Source of the DNA: Chloroflexota bacterium
Lineage (GTDB): Bacteria > Chloroflexota > Dehalococcoidia > Dehalococcoidales > JACQON01
NCBI GenBank assembly: GCA_016202545.1
Contig: JACQON010000002.1
Span: forward strand, 1-64,000
Direction of reading: 5' to 3'
DNA length: 64,000 bases
The notes below the pieces were generated by a model that made no database searches, was not told where the DNA came from, and was given only the letters and a program-made list of their open reading frames with translations. Within the stretch, counting starts at the first letter, position 1. Each line of letters begins with the position of its first letter. Position numbers and translations under genes: made by a program. This document shows, piece by piece, positions 17,633 through 25,814 of the stretch.

Positions 17633-18093
17633 GGCTCCCTCCCCTGTAGCTCATTGCGGTATCTTTCATACGCCTGGCGAATGCCCTCATATTTCAGGCC
17701 CAGGATTTCGGCAGCCAGATAGGCGGCATTTTTGGCGCCGGCAGTCCCGATGGCGACACCGGCCACGGGAATGCCCGCCGGCATCTGGACTATGGAATAC
17801 AGGGCATCAACACCGTGAAGCTCGCTGGTGGCCAGGGGCACCCCGATGACCGGCAGGGTGGTCCAGCCGGCCAGGACTCCGGGCAGGTGGGCGGCACCGC
17901 CCGCGGCAGCAATTATGACCTCGATTCCCCGCCCCCGCGCCGATAATCCAAATTGCCGCGCCCTTTCCGGGGTGCGGTGGGCCGATATTACCGAAACCTC
18001 ATAGTCAATGCCCAGGGCCTTCAGGACATCCAGCGCTGGCCTGACTGCCTGTTCATCTGATTTGCTGCCCATTACCACGGCTACCAGTGGCAT
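17629..18093 (-). CDS. purE: N5-carboxyaminoimidazole ribonucleotide mutase (class I PurE)
   Basis: A 154-residue mutase converting N5-CAIR to CAIR. The conserved N-terminus [12 protein letters not shown] with the nucleotide-phosphate loop and [12 protein letters not shown] with the catalytic histidine mark Pur[25 protein letters not shown] completes the class I pattern. Class I enzymes need PurK to make N5-CAIR; no purK is present in the window. It lies between the MoxR-type ATPase and purB, overlapping purB by 4 bases. Confidence 0.95.
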   Translation of the reverse strand: MPLVAVVMGSKSDEQAVRPALDVLKALGIDYEVSVISAHRTPERARQFGLSARGRGIEVIIAAAGGAAHLPGVLAGWTTLPVIGVPLATSELHGVDALYSIVQMPAGIPVAGVAIGTAGAKNAAYLAAEILGLKYEGIRQAYERYRNELQGREP

Positions 18094-18135
18094 AACCGAC
18101 TCCCTCTTTCAGCCTCAAGGCTGACCCGGAGCGCC

Positions 18136-19155
18136 TCAGCTATCACCCTGGGCCTTTTTGATTATCTGGTCAAACAGCGCGCCCTGCATCTCATAATACG
18201 GACTATTGGGAGAAACTTCAACCCTCCCCTCAAGGCTGATTCTGGCAGCTTCCCCTATATCACCGCGGCCAACGGCATCTCTGCCTTTGAGCTGGGCGAT
18301 GGCCTGCGCCTGCTCAAAGGTGGCTATGCTGGCCCGAACGCTGGCCGGGCGAGAAATGTCCTCGGTCGCCCGTGTAAGCTGGGATATATGGACTATTTCG
18401 GGAAGCAGCTCATCATCGAGCCGGACGCCCTTGAAGCTCCTGGCGTACCGCTTCAGGATGGCTATCTCCTGCTCCGGAGACGGATAGTCAATCCGCACAC
18501 GCTCGAAGCGGTCGCCCAGCGTCTCCGATATCCGGTCGGCACCGGTGTACTCCTCTGGATTCTGCGTGGCCACGACCACAGTATCAACCCGGATGGTGAC
18601 GTCCAGGCCGGCAATGGTAGTCGTCCTTTCCTCCAGGACCTGGATGAGGGTGTTCTGGGTCCTTTCCGGGACCCGGTTCAGCTCATCTATAAACAGTATC
18701 TTCCGGTGCGCCCTCTGGATTTTGCCGGGGGTAAAGGCACGGACATCATGTATTCCGCACTGCATGGCCACCACGGGGTCGATGTCGCCGAGCAGGTCCT
18801 CCGGCATAAGCTCAGGGGAGCCCTGCACCCGGATAAAACGCTGCTGGCCGGGAATGGTTATCACCTCAAGCTGGCCTTTCCTGCTGAGACAGTCGGGACA
18901 CTGAGGGGACTTCGGGTCGCAATTATATCGGCACCCCGCCGCTACCCGCATCGACTGGAGGTGACCGGCCAGAATCTTGGCCAGCGTTGTCTTGCCCGTG
19001 CCCGGAGGGCCTTCCAGCAGCAGGTGGCGACCTGATATCACCACCGCCAGTATAGCCTCCTTGGTCTCCTCAGAAGCATAGAAGCCATCCAGAGGGTCTA
19101 AGCGTCGCCTCATCTTGGCCAGTATCGACCTGCGCAGCTCTTCGCGTAACTCCAT
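18136..19155 (-). CDS. MoxR-type AAA ATPase with a four-cysteine insertion
   Basis: A 339-residue AAA+ ATPase related to MoxR and the BchI/ChlI magnesium-chelatase ATPase. Walker A GPPGTGKT is at residues 49-56 and Walker B ILFIDE at 153-158. Sensor 1 (VVATQNPEEYTGADRISETLGDRFERV) follows. Between Walker A and the pore region lies an insertion with C75, C79, C86 and C89 (CRYNC...CPDC), which looks metal-binding. The partner VWA gene ends 24 bp upstream, a standard MoxR-VWA pair thought to act as a metal-insertion or remodelling chaperone. The client is unknown. It sits within the purine gene run. Confidence 0.9.
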   Translation of the reverse strand: MELREELRRSILAKMRRRLDPLDGFYASEETKEAILAVVISGRHLLLEGPPGTGKTTLAKILAGHLQSMRVAAGCRYNCDPKSPQCPDCLSRKGQLEVITIPGQQRFIRVQGSPELMPEDLLGDIDPVVAMQCGIHDVRAFTPGKIQRAHRKILFIDELNRVPERTQNTLIQVLEERTTTIAGLDVTIRVDTVVVATQNPEEYTGADRISETLGDRFERVRIDYPSPEQEIAILKRYARSFKGVRLDDELLPEIVHISQLTRATEDISRPASVRASIATFEQAQAIAQLKGRDAVGRGDIGEAARISLEGRVEVSPNSPYYEMQGALFDQIIKKAQGDS

Positions 19156-19179
19156 TCCTTACCTCCACATGCGTATAAA

Positions 19180-20892
19180 CTACAGGGCATGGCTCCTTGC
19201 CCGGATTATGGGCGTCAGGTCCTCCAGGCAAGCGACCTTGTGGAGCTGCCCCTTGCCTGCCTTTATCAGGCCTTTGACGAACTCGTCACCGTTACCATCG
19301 CCGTCGGTAACGTGGACCACGGACACCGAGACGCCCCTGGCCGCCGCCCGTTTGGTCTCATAAACGGCGTACTCTTCGGAGGAGTCTCTCCCCTTCAACG
19401 GCTGGAACCGGGCCACCACGTTTTCCAGCACGGCATTGGGGCGGCCATCGGTTACAAGCACAATATGTTTCTGGTTCTTACTTGGACGTCGCAGCAGAAG
19501 CTGGGTGGCGCAATTTATCCCGTCCCCGATGTTGGTGTTGCCCACCGCCCTGAGGCCAGCTATGAAATCCATCAGCGGTGCTTCTTTGTCGGTCAGGGGC
19601 ATATTGACCTTGCCAAAGTTGTCAAAGGTGACCACGCCCACCCTCCCCGATTCCTCCAGCGCCGCCCTGGCCAGGCCGGCGGCAGCCAGCCTGCCATAAG
19701 CCAGCTTGTGCCGGTACCCCATGGAGCCGCTGGTATCCACGCACAACACCACATCGGACTGCAATCTTGAGCGCCGCCGCATGAATACCCTGAGGTCACT
19801 CCTCCTTATCTGGCTCAAGCCCTTCTTCTGCTTGACCACTTCCCTCAGCGTATGCCGCACCGATATATCCCGGAACACATCGCCCATGCTGTACTTCCTT
19901 ATGTCAAGGCTGCGCTCAGGGAGTTGCACCATGCCGAAACTCGCCTTTTCCTTGACCTCTCTCCCCTTGCTGGCCGGAGACACCAGGTATTTCAGCAGCG
20001 CGCTCAGGGCACGGCCGGTCAGGACAAAGCCTTCCCCAGATTCGGCGTCTTTGATAAGCCCCTCCCTCTTAAGGTCACCAATCAATACCATCAGCCCGTA
20101 GTAGTCCCGCTTCTGTGGGCTGAGCTCCTTTTTCCCGCTCATTGACTTTATGTGGTAGTAGATATACATCTGCTCGAAGCTTATCTCTTTCTGCCACTGC
20201 CTGTCCTGGACATCCATAAGCTCCATCACGGTCTCTGATAGCTCCTGGCCGGACATCCGGGTGCCGGGCCGTGAGGCGGCGGTCATCATTTCTTCCAGCC
20301 GTCCCTTTTCCCGCAGGTATTCCTCCTCGCTGATTTCGCCGCGCTTCAGCTTCTGCTCAAGCTCCTTTATCAAATGCTGGAGAGCCTTTTGGGTCAGTTG
20401 ATAGCTGTTCCCGTCGCCCTTTTGCAGGAAACCCTTGGACTCAAGCTGCTGTATCAGGTCCCGGTATTTGTCCTGGTCCGGCACGACCACCGTTTTCCCT
20501 TTCTGGGCCATCTCCGGGTTCTGCTGCCGGGAGAGCTGCTCCAGGTTTTTAAGGCCCTTGAGAATCTCCTCTGGCGACAGCCATTCGCCTATCTCGCCGG
20601 GCACCGCTTCTTCCTCCGCTTCGTCATACGGCATGCCGTAGAGTGCTTCCCTGACAATCTGGCGGATGACCTCCAGCGCCGACTGATAGTCACCCTGCCG
20701 GGTAACTATCCTGGGGGCCAGCGTCACCAGCGCCGCATTCTCAATACCTTCGGGCGTCACCGTGTCCTGCAACTGAACAAAGCCCTGAAGGACTTCCTTG
20801 AAGGCAATCGCCCCCCTGACGCTGGCGCCGCGCAATATGTCGGGGTGATGCCTGGTCCTGGCCACGATAGTCGCAATCAGCCTGTCCATCAT
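19180..20892 (-). CDS. VWA-domain protein, partner of the MoxR ATPase (BchD-like)
   Basis: A 570-residue soluble protein. Its C-terminal von Willebrand A domain has the MIDAS motif DTSGSMG, the threonine-containing NTNIGDGI and VLVTDGRPNA, so a divalent metal site is intact. The N-terminal 350 residues are helical, with a charged region (KQKKGLSQIRRSD) just before the VWA domain. I start at the ATG at 20892, whose ATGA overlaps the purD stop, rather than at the ORF start 20931, which would run far into purD. The layout resembles the VWA halves of MoxR pairs and the BchD/CobT chelatase subunits. Confidence 0.88.
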   Translation of the reverse strand: MMDRLIATIVARTRHHPDILRGASVRGAIAFKEVLQGFVQLQDTVTPEGIENAALVTLAPRIVTRQGDYQSALEVIRQIVREALYGMPYDEAEEEAVPGEIGEWLSPEEILKGLKNLEQLSRQQNPEMAQKGKTVVVPDQDKYRDLIQQLESKGFLQKGDGNSYQLTQKALQHLIKELEQKLKRGEISEEEYLREKGRLEEMMTAASRPGTRMSGQELSETVMELMDVQDRQWQKEISFEQMYIYYHIKSMSGKKELSPQKRDYYGLMVLIGDLKREGLIKDAESGEGFVLTGRALSALLKYLVSPASKGREVKEKASFGMVQLPERSLDIRKYSMGDVFRDISVRHTLREVVKQKKGLSQIRRSDLRVFMRRRSRLQSDVVLCVDTSGSMGYRHKLAYGRLAAAGLARAALEESGRVGVVTFDNFGKVNMPLTDKEAPLMDFIAGLRAVGNTNIGDGINCATQLLLRRPSKNQKHIVLVTDGRPNAVLENVVARFQPLKGRDSSEEYAVYETKRAAARGVSVSVVHVTDGDGNGDEFVKGLIKAGKGQLHKVACLEDLTPIIRARSHAL

Positions 20893-22154
20893 GCCGCCCT
20901 TATTTCGGCGATGTCCCTGCGATAGTGGCAACCCTCGAAGTGAATCCGGGGCAGGTTGAGATACACTTTTTTCCTGGCCTGGGCGATGGTCTTGCCGGTA
21001 GCGACTACGGTTAGCACACGCCCGCCGGCGGTAACTACCTCACCCCCAGGGCCAACCTTTGTCCCGGCGTGAAATACCAGGACATCCTCATCAACCTGGT
21101 CCAGGCCGGTGATGGGAAAGCCCGTCCGGTAGCCGCCGGGATAGCCTGCCGAAGCCATCACCACCCCAACGCAGGCACGGTCACTCCACTCCACGCTCAC
21201 CTGAGCAAGAGTGCCGCTGGTCACCGCCATGAGCACGTCAACCAGGTCGCTCTTGAGCAGCGGCAGAATGACCTGAGTCTCGGGGTCGCCGAAGCGGGCG
21301 TTAAACTCCAGCGCCTTGGGCCCGTTATCAGCCACCATCAGACCGCCGTAAAGGACACCCTTATACCGCCTGCCTTCCCCGGCCATGGCCCTTACCGTCG
21401 GCTCCAGAATGGTCTCCCTGACCGTCCTCGCCAGCCCGTCACTATAAAAGTGCGGCGGGCTATAGCTGCCCATGCCGCCGGTATTAGGCCCCCGGTCGCC
21501 GTCATGCGCCCGCTTATAATCACAGGCGCTGGGCATAACCACCACGGCATCACCATCGGTAAAGGCGAAGGAACTCATCTCCCTGCCAGACAAGTATTCC
21601 TCGATAAGCACCCTGTCGCCAGCCGCCCCCAACGATTTTGCCACCATGAACTGCGACAGAGCCTCCAGCGCCTGCGGGATGGAGTCGGCTACAACTACTC
21701 CCTTACCAGCCGCCAGACCGTCCGCCTTCACCACCACGGGCGGCGGCTGCCGCCGGAGGTAATCTTTCGCCTCGCCGTAATCGCTGAAGCTGGCGCTGCG
21801 GGCGCAGGGTATATTATACTTCCGCATCAGTTCCTTGGCAAACACCTTGCTCGCCTCTATCTCGGCTGCCGCTTTGGTCGGGCCAAAGATGGGGATGCCC
21901 GCACCCTGAAAGTAGTCAACGATTCCCTGTGCCAGCGGCGCCTCCGGCCCGACCACCACCAGCCCGATGTCCCTTTCCCGTGCCGCCCCGGCCAGTGACT
22001 TTATGTCAAGTGAGTCGATGTTTATATTATGAGCGCTTAGGGCGGTGCCGGCATTGCCCGGAGCCACGTAAATCTCTTCGACTTTGGCGCTCCGGGCCAG
22101 CTTCCATACCAGGGCGTGCTCCCTGGCGCCGCTGCCCACAACCAGTATCTTCAG
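20889..22154 (-). CDS. purD: Phosphoribosylamine--glycine ligase, probable CTG start
   Basis: An ATP-grasp enzyme that makes glycinamide ribonucleotide. The family N-terminus (KILVVGSGAREHAL) requires translation upstream of the GTG used in the ORF track. The only options between an in-frame TAA (22160-22158) and that point are GCT and CTG, and the CTG at 22154 lies 6 bases after GGGGGG. That start gives 421 residues, normal for PurD. Other signatures are ATP-grasp VVVKADGLAAGKGVVV, HDGDRGPNTGGMGSYSP and LEFNARFGDPETQ. It heads the purD-VWA-MoxR-purE-purB-purC run. Confidence 0.94.
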   Translation of the reverse strand: MKILVVGSGAREHALVWKLARSAKVEEIYVAPGNAGTALSAHNINIDSLDIKSLAGAARERDIGLVVVGPEAPLAQGIVDYFQGAGIPIFGPTKAAAEIEASKVFAKELMRKYNIPCARSASFSDYGEAKDYLRRQPPPVVVKADGLAAGKGVVVADSIPQALEALSQFMVAKSLGAAGDRVLIEEYLSGREMSSFAFTDGDAVVVMPSACDYKRAHDGDRGPNTGGMGSYSPPHFYSDGLARTVRETILEPTVRAMAGEGRRYKGVLYGGLMVADNGPKALEFNARFGDPETQVILPLLKSDLVDVLMAVTSGTLAQVSVEWSDRACVGVVMASAGYPGGYRTGFPITGLDQVDEDVLVFHAGTKVGPGGEVVTAGGRVLTVVATGKTIAQARKKVYLNLPRIHFEGCHYRRDIAEIRAA

Positions 22155-22332
22155 AGCTTACCCCCCAAGTAAAGACTCCCCGCCCTCGCCCCGTAATCTA
22201 TTACTTTAGCCGACACAAGGCTATGTGTATACGACTTTTGTCGTAAATTTCAGGACATCCTCCTGGAGTACCTTTAACCTACCTCACCCCCTGTATCCCC
22301 CTCTCCTTCAAAGGAGAGGGGGAAGGATTAGG
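22155..22332. other. Intergenic stretch upstream of purD
   Basis: Contains the probable purD ribosome site (GGGGGG at 22166-22161, minus strand) and the palindrome CCCCCTCTCCTT/AAGGAGAGGGGG (about 22296-22321), preceded by CCCTGTATCC as in the element at 4913. No gene is seen. Confidence 0.6.
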
Positions 22333-22363
22333 TTTTGAAGGGGCGAATCCCCTTTCATCATCG

Positions 22364-22408
22364 TGTCATTGCGAGCCATCCGCATCAGGCGGAGGCGAAG
22401 CAATCTCA
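22364..22408 (+). repeat. Dispersed repeat copy C (left inner arm)
   Basis: TGTCATTGCGAG ... GGCGAAGCAATCTCA. The last three bases read as the TGA stop codon of the GIY-YIG gene on the minus strand. Confidence 0.85.
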
Positions 22409-22693
22409 TAGGTCGCAGTACAGGTCTCGCCATTCTTTGTTGACAGCATTGACCAGATTGTGTTTATCTTGTCTCGAGCCACCTTTTATCTGCTTCTCTC
22501 TAATGATGGTGCCTTCAATATCCCCACATATTTCGTAATAGACGAGCTTAGTGAGATTATATTTCTTTGAGAAGCCCTCAATCAACCTGCTTTTGTGCTC
22601 ATACACTCTTCTTTTCAGGTCGTTGGTAACACCTGTATATAATACAGTATTTCTGGAATTGGTCATTATATAGATGTAATATTCCTTTTTCAA
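22406..22693 (-). CDS. GIY-YIG nuclease family protein (UPF0213/YhbQ type)
   Basis: A 95-residue single-domain GIY-YIG protein. The variant GIY and YIG motifs are YYIYIMTN and VLYTGVT. The catalytic arginine lies in LKRRVYEHK and a conserved glutamate in the C-terminal half (IIREKQIKGG). It starts on TTG; ATG five bases earlier is followed at once by a stop. Both ends of the gene touch inverted copies of the dispersed repeat, so the gene looks like cargo or the enzyme of a small repeat element. Free-standing proteins of this type are common and mostly uncharacterised; DNA cleavage is inferred from the fold. Confidence 0.9.
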   Translation of the reverse strand: MKKEYYIYIMTNSRNTVLYTGVTNDLKRRVYEHKSRLIEGFSKKYNLTKLVYYEICGDIEGTIIREKQIKGGSRQDKHNLVNAVNKEWRDLYCDL

Positions 22694-22699
22694 TTCATT

Positions 22700-22734
22700 G
22701 AGATTGCTTCGTCACTGCGTTCCTCGCAATGACA
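22700..22734 (-). repeat. Dispersed repeat copy D (right inner arm)
   Basis: GAGATTGCTTCGTCACTGCGTTCCTCGCAATGACA, inverted relative to copy C and placed 6 bp before the GIY-YIG start codon. Confidence 0.88.
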
Positions 22735-22768
22735 CACAGAAGGGGCTTCGCCCCTTCAAACTTCCCTT

Positions 22769-23002
22769 TTACTGTAAACGTTTCCCTCGACGGTACAGCT
22801 TACTGGCTACAGCTTTTGCGACGAGTCCTGGTGCCAACGTAAGCAAAACCGCCAGAGCATTAAGAACATTGAACGGGCTCAACCAATCCCACACTTTGCT
22901 CCATCCTTGATTTACCCCCGTCCAAACATACACCGTAGCTATCATAAGACCCGCGAGTATGAGCCAAATATTGCCAACCCAGTTTAATATTTTCGCTAAC
23001 AT
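22769..23002 (-). CDS. Small membrane protein of unknown function
   Basis: A 77-residue protein with two hydrophobic segments (IWLILAGLMIATVYVW and VLNALAVLLTLAPGLVAKAVA) and a basic C-terminus (YRRGKRLQ). I do not recognise a family. It is monocistronic between the GIY-YIG unit and the 229-residue unknown gene. Coding bias and the hydrophobic pattern support a real gene, but only modestly. Confidence 0.5.
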   Translation of the reverse strand: MLAKILNWVGNIWLILAGLMIATVYVWTGVNQGWSKVWDWLSPFNVLNALAVLLTLAPGLVAKAVASKLYRRGKRLQ

Positions 23003-23096
23003 ACTTAACCTTCAGCCTGATATAGGCTCTAATTTCCCTCGGGCTGTCATGCTGGCGAGTGCCATTACTAGGATTATCGGAAAATGTCCTCCGAAA

Positions 23097-23786
23097 TTAT
23101 ACTATCTCGCGTGAAGAATACATCTTTAGACTGTCGGAAAAGCCCTTCAGTAACGGCGATTTCACATCTGAATCTGTCAATAACTCTGATTGGCCTTTCC
23201 CTGCCGAACGTTGGTCTGCATCAAACTCAGCTAGCAATTTCTGGTGAATTTTCTCGGCCGCCACTTTAAAGTCCCTAAAATATTCATTTGTGTAGAGGGT
23301 AAAACGCTTTGGGGAAAGCGAATAGAGGGAGTCATTTTCTGGTATGTCATCTAGTTCTATACCAATTCGCTTGGGGTCAGCATAGCCATTTTCATTGTTA
23401 TTAACCCTACCCACACCTTTCATAAAATACTCATGTGCTAAACCACATCTAAATAATTTATAAATTCCTCTCTCTTGCTTTGGTTTTCCTGTCTTGTCTA
23501 GAACCAGTCCTCCAGCTTTGTCTCGATACTGAATGACAATAGAATCATCGACTCGCTTATACTCTCCCGGAAAATACTCTAGAGCCTTGCCAAAGCTTTT
23601 CCCGCCATCTCCCTGTAGTCCTATTTTCCCACTGACCAGGGCAACTAGATATTCGGTGTAAGAGAGCAAAGCTAGTGCGACAACATAATTCGCCTTAGCT
23701 TTAATACATTGGTCAATGTCATTAAAGATGAAGCCGAATATGAATCTTTTGAATCGGTCTTGAATATCGTCCTTACTTATCCACAA
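23097..23786 (-). CDS. Unknown protein with a HEPN-like Arg-x4-His motif
   Basis: A 229-residue soluble protein, AT-richer than guaA next door. A long helix pair (CIKAKANYVVALALLSYTEYLVALVSG) is followed about 90 residues later by IYKLFRCGLAHEYF, where R-C-G-L-A-H fits the Rx4-6H signature of HEPN-type RNases. That similarity is only a motif match. It lies 9 bp downstream of no partner toxin or antitoxin gene that I can identify; guaA ends nearby on the same strand. Likely a horizontally acquired gene. Confidence 0.6.
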   Translation of the reverse strand: MWISKDDIQDRFKRFIFGFIFNDIDQCIKAKANYVVALALLSYTEYLVALVSGKIGLQGDGGKSFGKALEYFPGEYKRVDDSIVIQYRDKAGGLVLDKTGKPKQERGIYKLFRCGLAHEYFMKGVGRVNNNENGYADPKRIGIELDDIPENDSLYSLSPKRFTLYTNEYFRDFKVAAEKIHQKLLAEFDADQRSAGKGQSELLTDSDVKSPLLKGFSDSLKMYSSREIV

Positions 23787-23795
23787 AACTACTTT

Positions 23796-25475
23796 CTACT
23801 CCCACTCAATAGTTGACGGGGGCTTAGAGGTTATGTCATAGACCACACGGTTGACGCCGGGGACTTCGTTGACGATGCGGCTGGAGATGCGGGCCAGCAG
23901 GTCATAGGGCAAGCGCGCCCAGTCGGCGGTCATGGCATCCTCGCTGGTTACGGCGCGCACCGCCACCAGGTAGCCATAGGTGCGGTAGTCGCCCATCACC
24001 CCCACGCTCTTGACATCGGTGAGGATGGCGAAGCTCTGCCACAACTGACGGTACAGCTTCGCCTTCTTAATCTCATTCATTACAATCCAGTCAGCGGAGC
24101 GCAGTATCTCCAGTTTCTCCCCGGTCACTTCGCCGATGATGCGAATAGCCAGGCCAGGGCCGGGAAAGGGCTGCCGCCATACCATGTCCTCGGGGAGGCC
24201 CAGCCCCAGTCCCACCTGGCGCACCTCGTCCTTGAACAAAAAGCGCAGCGGCTCAAGCAGCCTGAGCGTCATCCTGGCCGGCAGACCGCCAACGTTGTGA
24301 TGGCTTTTTATCTTGGCCGAGGCGCGGCTCACCGAAGAGGTGCTCTCGATGACGTCGGGATAGAGGGTGCCCTGGGCAAGAAAATCAACCTTGCCTATCT
24401 GGCTGGCCTGCTCCTCGAATACCCTGATAAACTCCTCGCCGATGACCTTGCGCTTCATCTCCGGGTCCACCACTCCCCGCAAGCGGTCAAGAAACCTCTG
24501 GGCGGCGTCAACATAGACCACATTCATGCCCAGGTTAAGCCGGAAGGTATTAAACGTCCTTTCTACCTCCTCGCGGCGAAGCAGACCGTTATTGACAAAG
24601 ATGCAGGTAAGCTGGTCACCAATCGCCCGGTGGATAATGGTGGTAGTAACCGCTGAATCAACCCCTCCGGAGAGAGCGCTTATTACCCTGCCCTCGCCTA
24701 CCTGCTGCTTGGTACTGGCGATGCTATCATTGATGAAGTTGCCCACCGTCCAGTTCCCCTTGCAGCCGCATATCCGGAAGAGGAAGTTCTTCAACACAGC
24801 CTTGCCTTCAGCAGTATGGACTACCTCAGGGTGGAACTGGAGGCCGAATATCCCCCTGCCGTTGCCCATGACCGCCACGGGCGAGTTTTCGGTGTAGGCC
24901 AGGGCGGTGAAGCCGGGCGGCATACGCTCAATTCTGTCGCCATGGCTCATCCACACCGGCGAGGAAGGCGGCAGACCGGCAAACAGCGGCGAATTGACGT
25001 CGCTCAGATGAAGGACGGCATGACCGTACTCATTCTTTGTTCCCGGAGATACCTGCCCGCCCAACTGCTGGGTGATGACCTGCATTCCATAGCATATGCC
25101 CAGAACCGGCAGGTGATTTTCGTAAACGTATGATGGCGCCAGCGGCGCACCCGGCTCGTAGACGCTGGCCGGCCCTCCTGACAGGATGAAGCCCCTGGGA
25201 TTAAGCGAGGCTACCCTCTCCCAGGGGGCATCGTACGACAACAGCTCGCAGTACACCTGGCACTCGCGCACCCGCCTGGCGATAAGCATGCTGTACTGCG
25301 AGCCGAAGTCGAGGACGACCACGGCCTCGCGTTCAGGCGCAGCCTCCGTCGATAACACCGGCTGCTCACCACCCAACTCCCTGGCAATTTCCAGATAAGT
25401 GGATACCTCAATATCGCCGGTGGTCGTCACCCGGTGACTGTCACCCGCCTGCTGTGGCCTATTTACGTCATCCAT
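23796..25475 (-). CDS. guaA: GMP synthase (glutamine-hydrolysing)
   Basis: A 559-residue enzyme converting XMP to GMP. The class I glutamine amidotransferase domain has GICYGMQ with the nucleophilic cysteine and LQFHPEV with the His-Glu pair. The ATP-pyrophosphatase domain has the PP-loop [10 protein letters not shown], and the C-terminal dimerisation domain ends [12 protein letters not shown], as is universal. Typical GuaA is about 510-525 residues; the 48 residues before [14 protein letters not shown] have no family counterpart. The true start may be an internal codon, such as the GTG in RVTTTGDIE. Confidence 0.96.
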   Translation of the reverse strand: MDDVNRPQQAGDSHRVTTTGDIEVSTYLEIARELGGEQPVLSTEAAPEREAVVVLDFGSQYSMLIARRVRECQVYCELLSYDAPWERVASLNPRGFILSGGPASVYEPGAPLAPSYVYENHLPVLGICYGMQVITQQLGGQVSPGTKNEYGHAVLHLSDVNSPLFAGLPPSSPVWMSHGDRIERMPPGFTALAYTENSPVAVMGNGRGIFGLQFHPEVVHTAEGKAVLKNFLFRICGCKGNWTVGNFINDSIASTKQQVGEGRVISALSGGVDSAVTTTIIHRAIGDQLTCIFVNNGLLRREEVERTFNTFRLNLGMNVVYVDAAQRFLDRLRGVVDPEMKRKVIGEEFIRVFEEQASQIGKVDFLAQGTLYPDVIESTSSVSRASAKIKSHHNVGGLPARMTLRLLEPLRFLFKDEVRQVGLGLGLPEDMVWRQPFPGPGLAIRIIGEVTGEKLEILRSADWIVMNEIKKAKLYRQLWQSFAILTDVKSVGVMGDYRTYGYLVAVRAVTSEDAMTADWARLPYDLLARISSRIVNEVPGVNRVVYDITSKPPSTIEWE

Positions 25476-25742
25476 TGTAATTTAAGGTTACCATCCTGCC
25501 GCATTACCGTCAACTTGTTTTCCCTGTTCAAAGGAAAAAGGGCCGTACCCAGGGAATATAGAGCGGGCAGCCTGGCCATCGGGGCGACTAAATGGCAGAC
25601 GGTAAGGCACATTGTCCTGCCTCAAGCCTTGCCGGGGGTCATCACCGGCAAGATGGAGGAGATGGAAGTCTCAAAATATCGGGCACGCCCGCCGGCCCCA
25701 TGGCCAGAATTATATCACTCCCTTTCCGGCGAAAATAGCGCA
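25476..25742. other. Intergenic region with a permease relic
   Basis: Between guaA and the protease terminator. The only recognisable content is the pstA-like fragment described next; the flanking bases show no further coding or repeat signal. Confidence 0.6.
25521..25651 (+). pseudogene. Fragment of a PstA/PstC-type phosphate ABC permease
   Basis: In frame on the plus strand the DNA encodes VPREYRAGSLAIGATKWQTV and then RHIVLPQALPGVITG, the EAA-loop signature of the PstA/PstC permease (known pattern: P..yrEaslALGAtkwqti..VvLP.a.pGIitG). Similarity ends at about 25650 and the usual RAIGETAP segment is absent. Neither the front of the permease nor pstB/pstS is nearby. This is the remnant of a lost gene or transport operon. 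Confidence 0.75.
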
Positions 25743-25782
25743 CAAAAAATAGAGGCAGACCTTTTCGGTTCTGCCTCTATTC
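25743..25782 (-). terminator. Rho-independent terminator of the matrixin-like gene
   Basis: On the minus strand AATAGAGGCAGA and TCTGCCTCTATT form a 12-bp stem followed directly by TTTTT, about 30 bp after the protease stop codon. It is the clearest intrinsic terminator in the window. Confidence 0.85.
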
Positions 25783-25814
25783 TATCTAGCTCTATCTAGC
25801 GACTGATTGATGCG

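Larger units (their letters stand above)
22333..22760 (-). mobile_element. Inverted-repeat unit enclosing a GIY-YIG nuclease gene
   Basis: Left arm: TTTTGAAGGGGCGAATCCCC then, 7 bases on, TGTCATTGCGAG ... GAAGCAATCTCA (22333-22408). Right arm, read on the other strand, is TTTGAAGGGGCGAAGCCCC then TGTCATTGCGAG ... GAAGCAATCTC (22760-22700). The arms are roughly 60-75 bp imperfect inverted repeats around a single 95-codon gene whose TGA stop is formed by the arm itself. Total length is about 430 bp. No target duplication was evident by eye. The same inner arms occur elsewhere in the window without the gene. Confidence 0.65.

Noticed and set aside
21069-21998. 309-residue plus-strand ORF
   Set aside because: It lies opposite purD, which has clear conserved motifs; the ORF has no recognisable sequence and results from GC-rich codon bias.
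22364-22734. CRISPR array near the GIY-YIG gene
   Set aside because: The repeats are inverted, not direct, and occur twice around a coding gene, with no regular spacers or cas genes.
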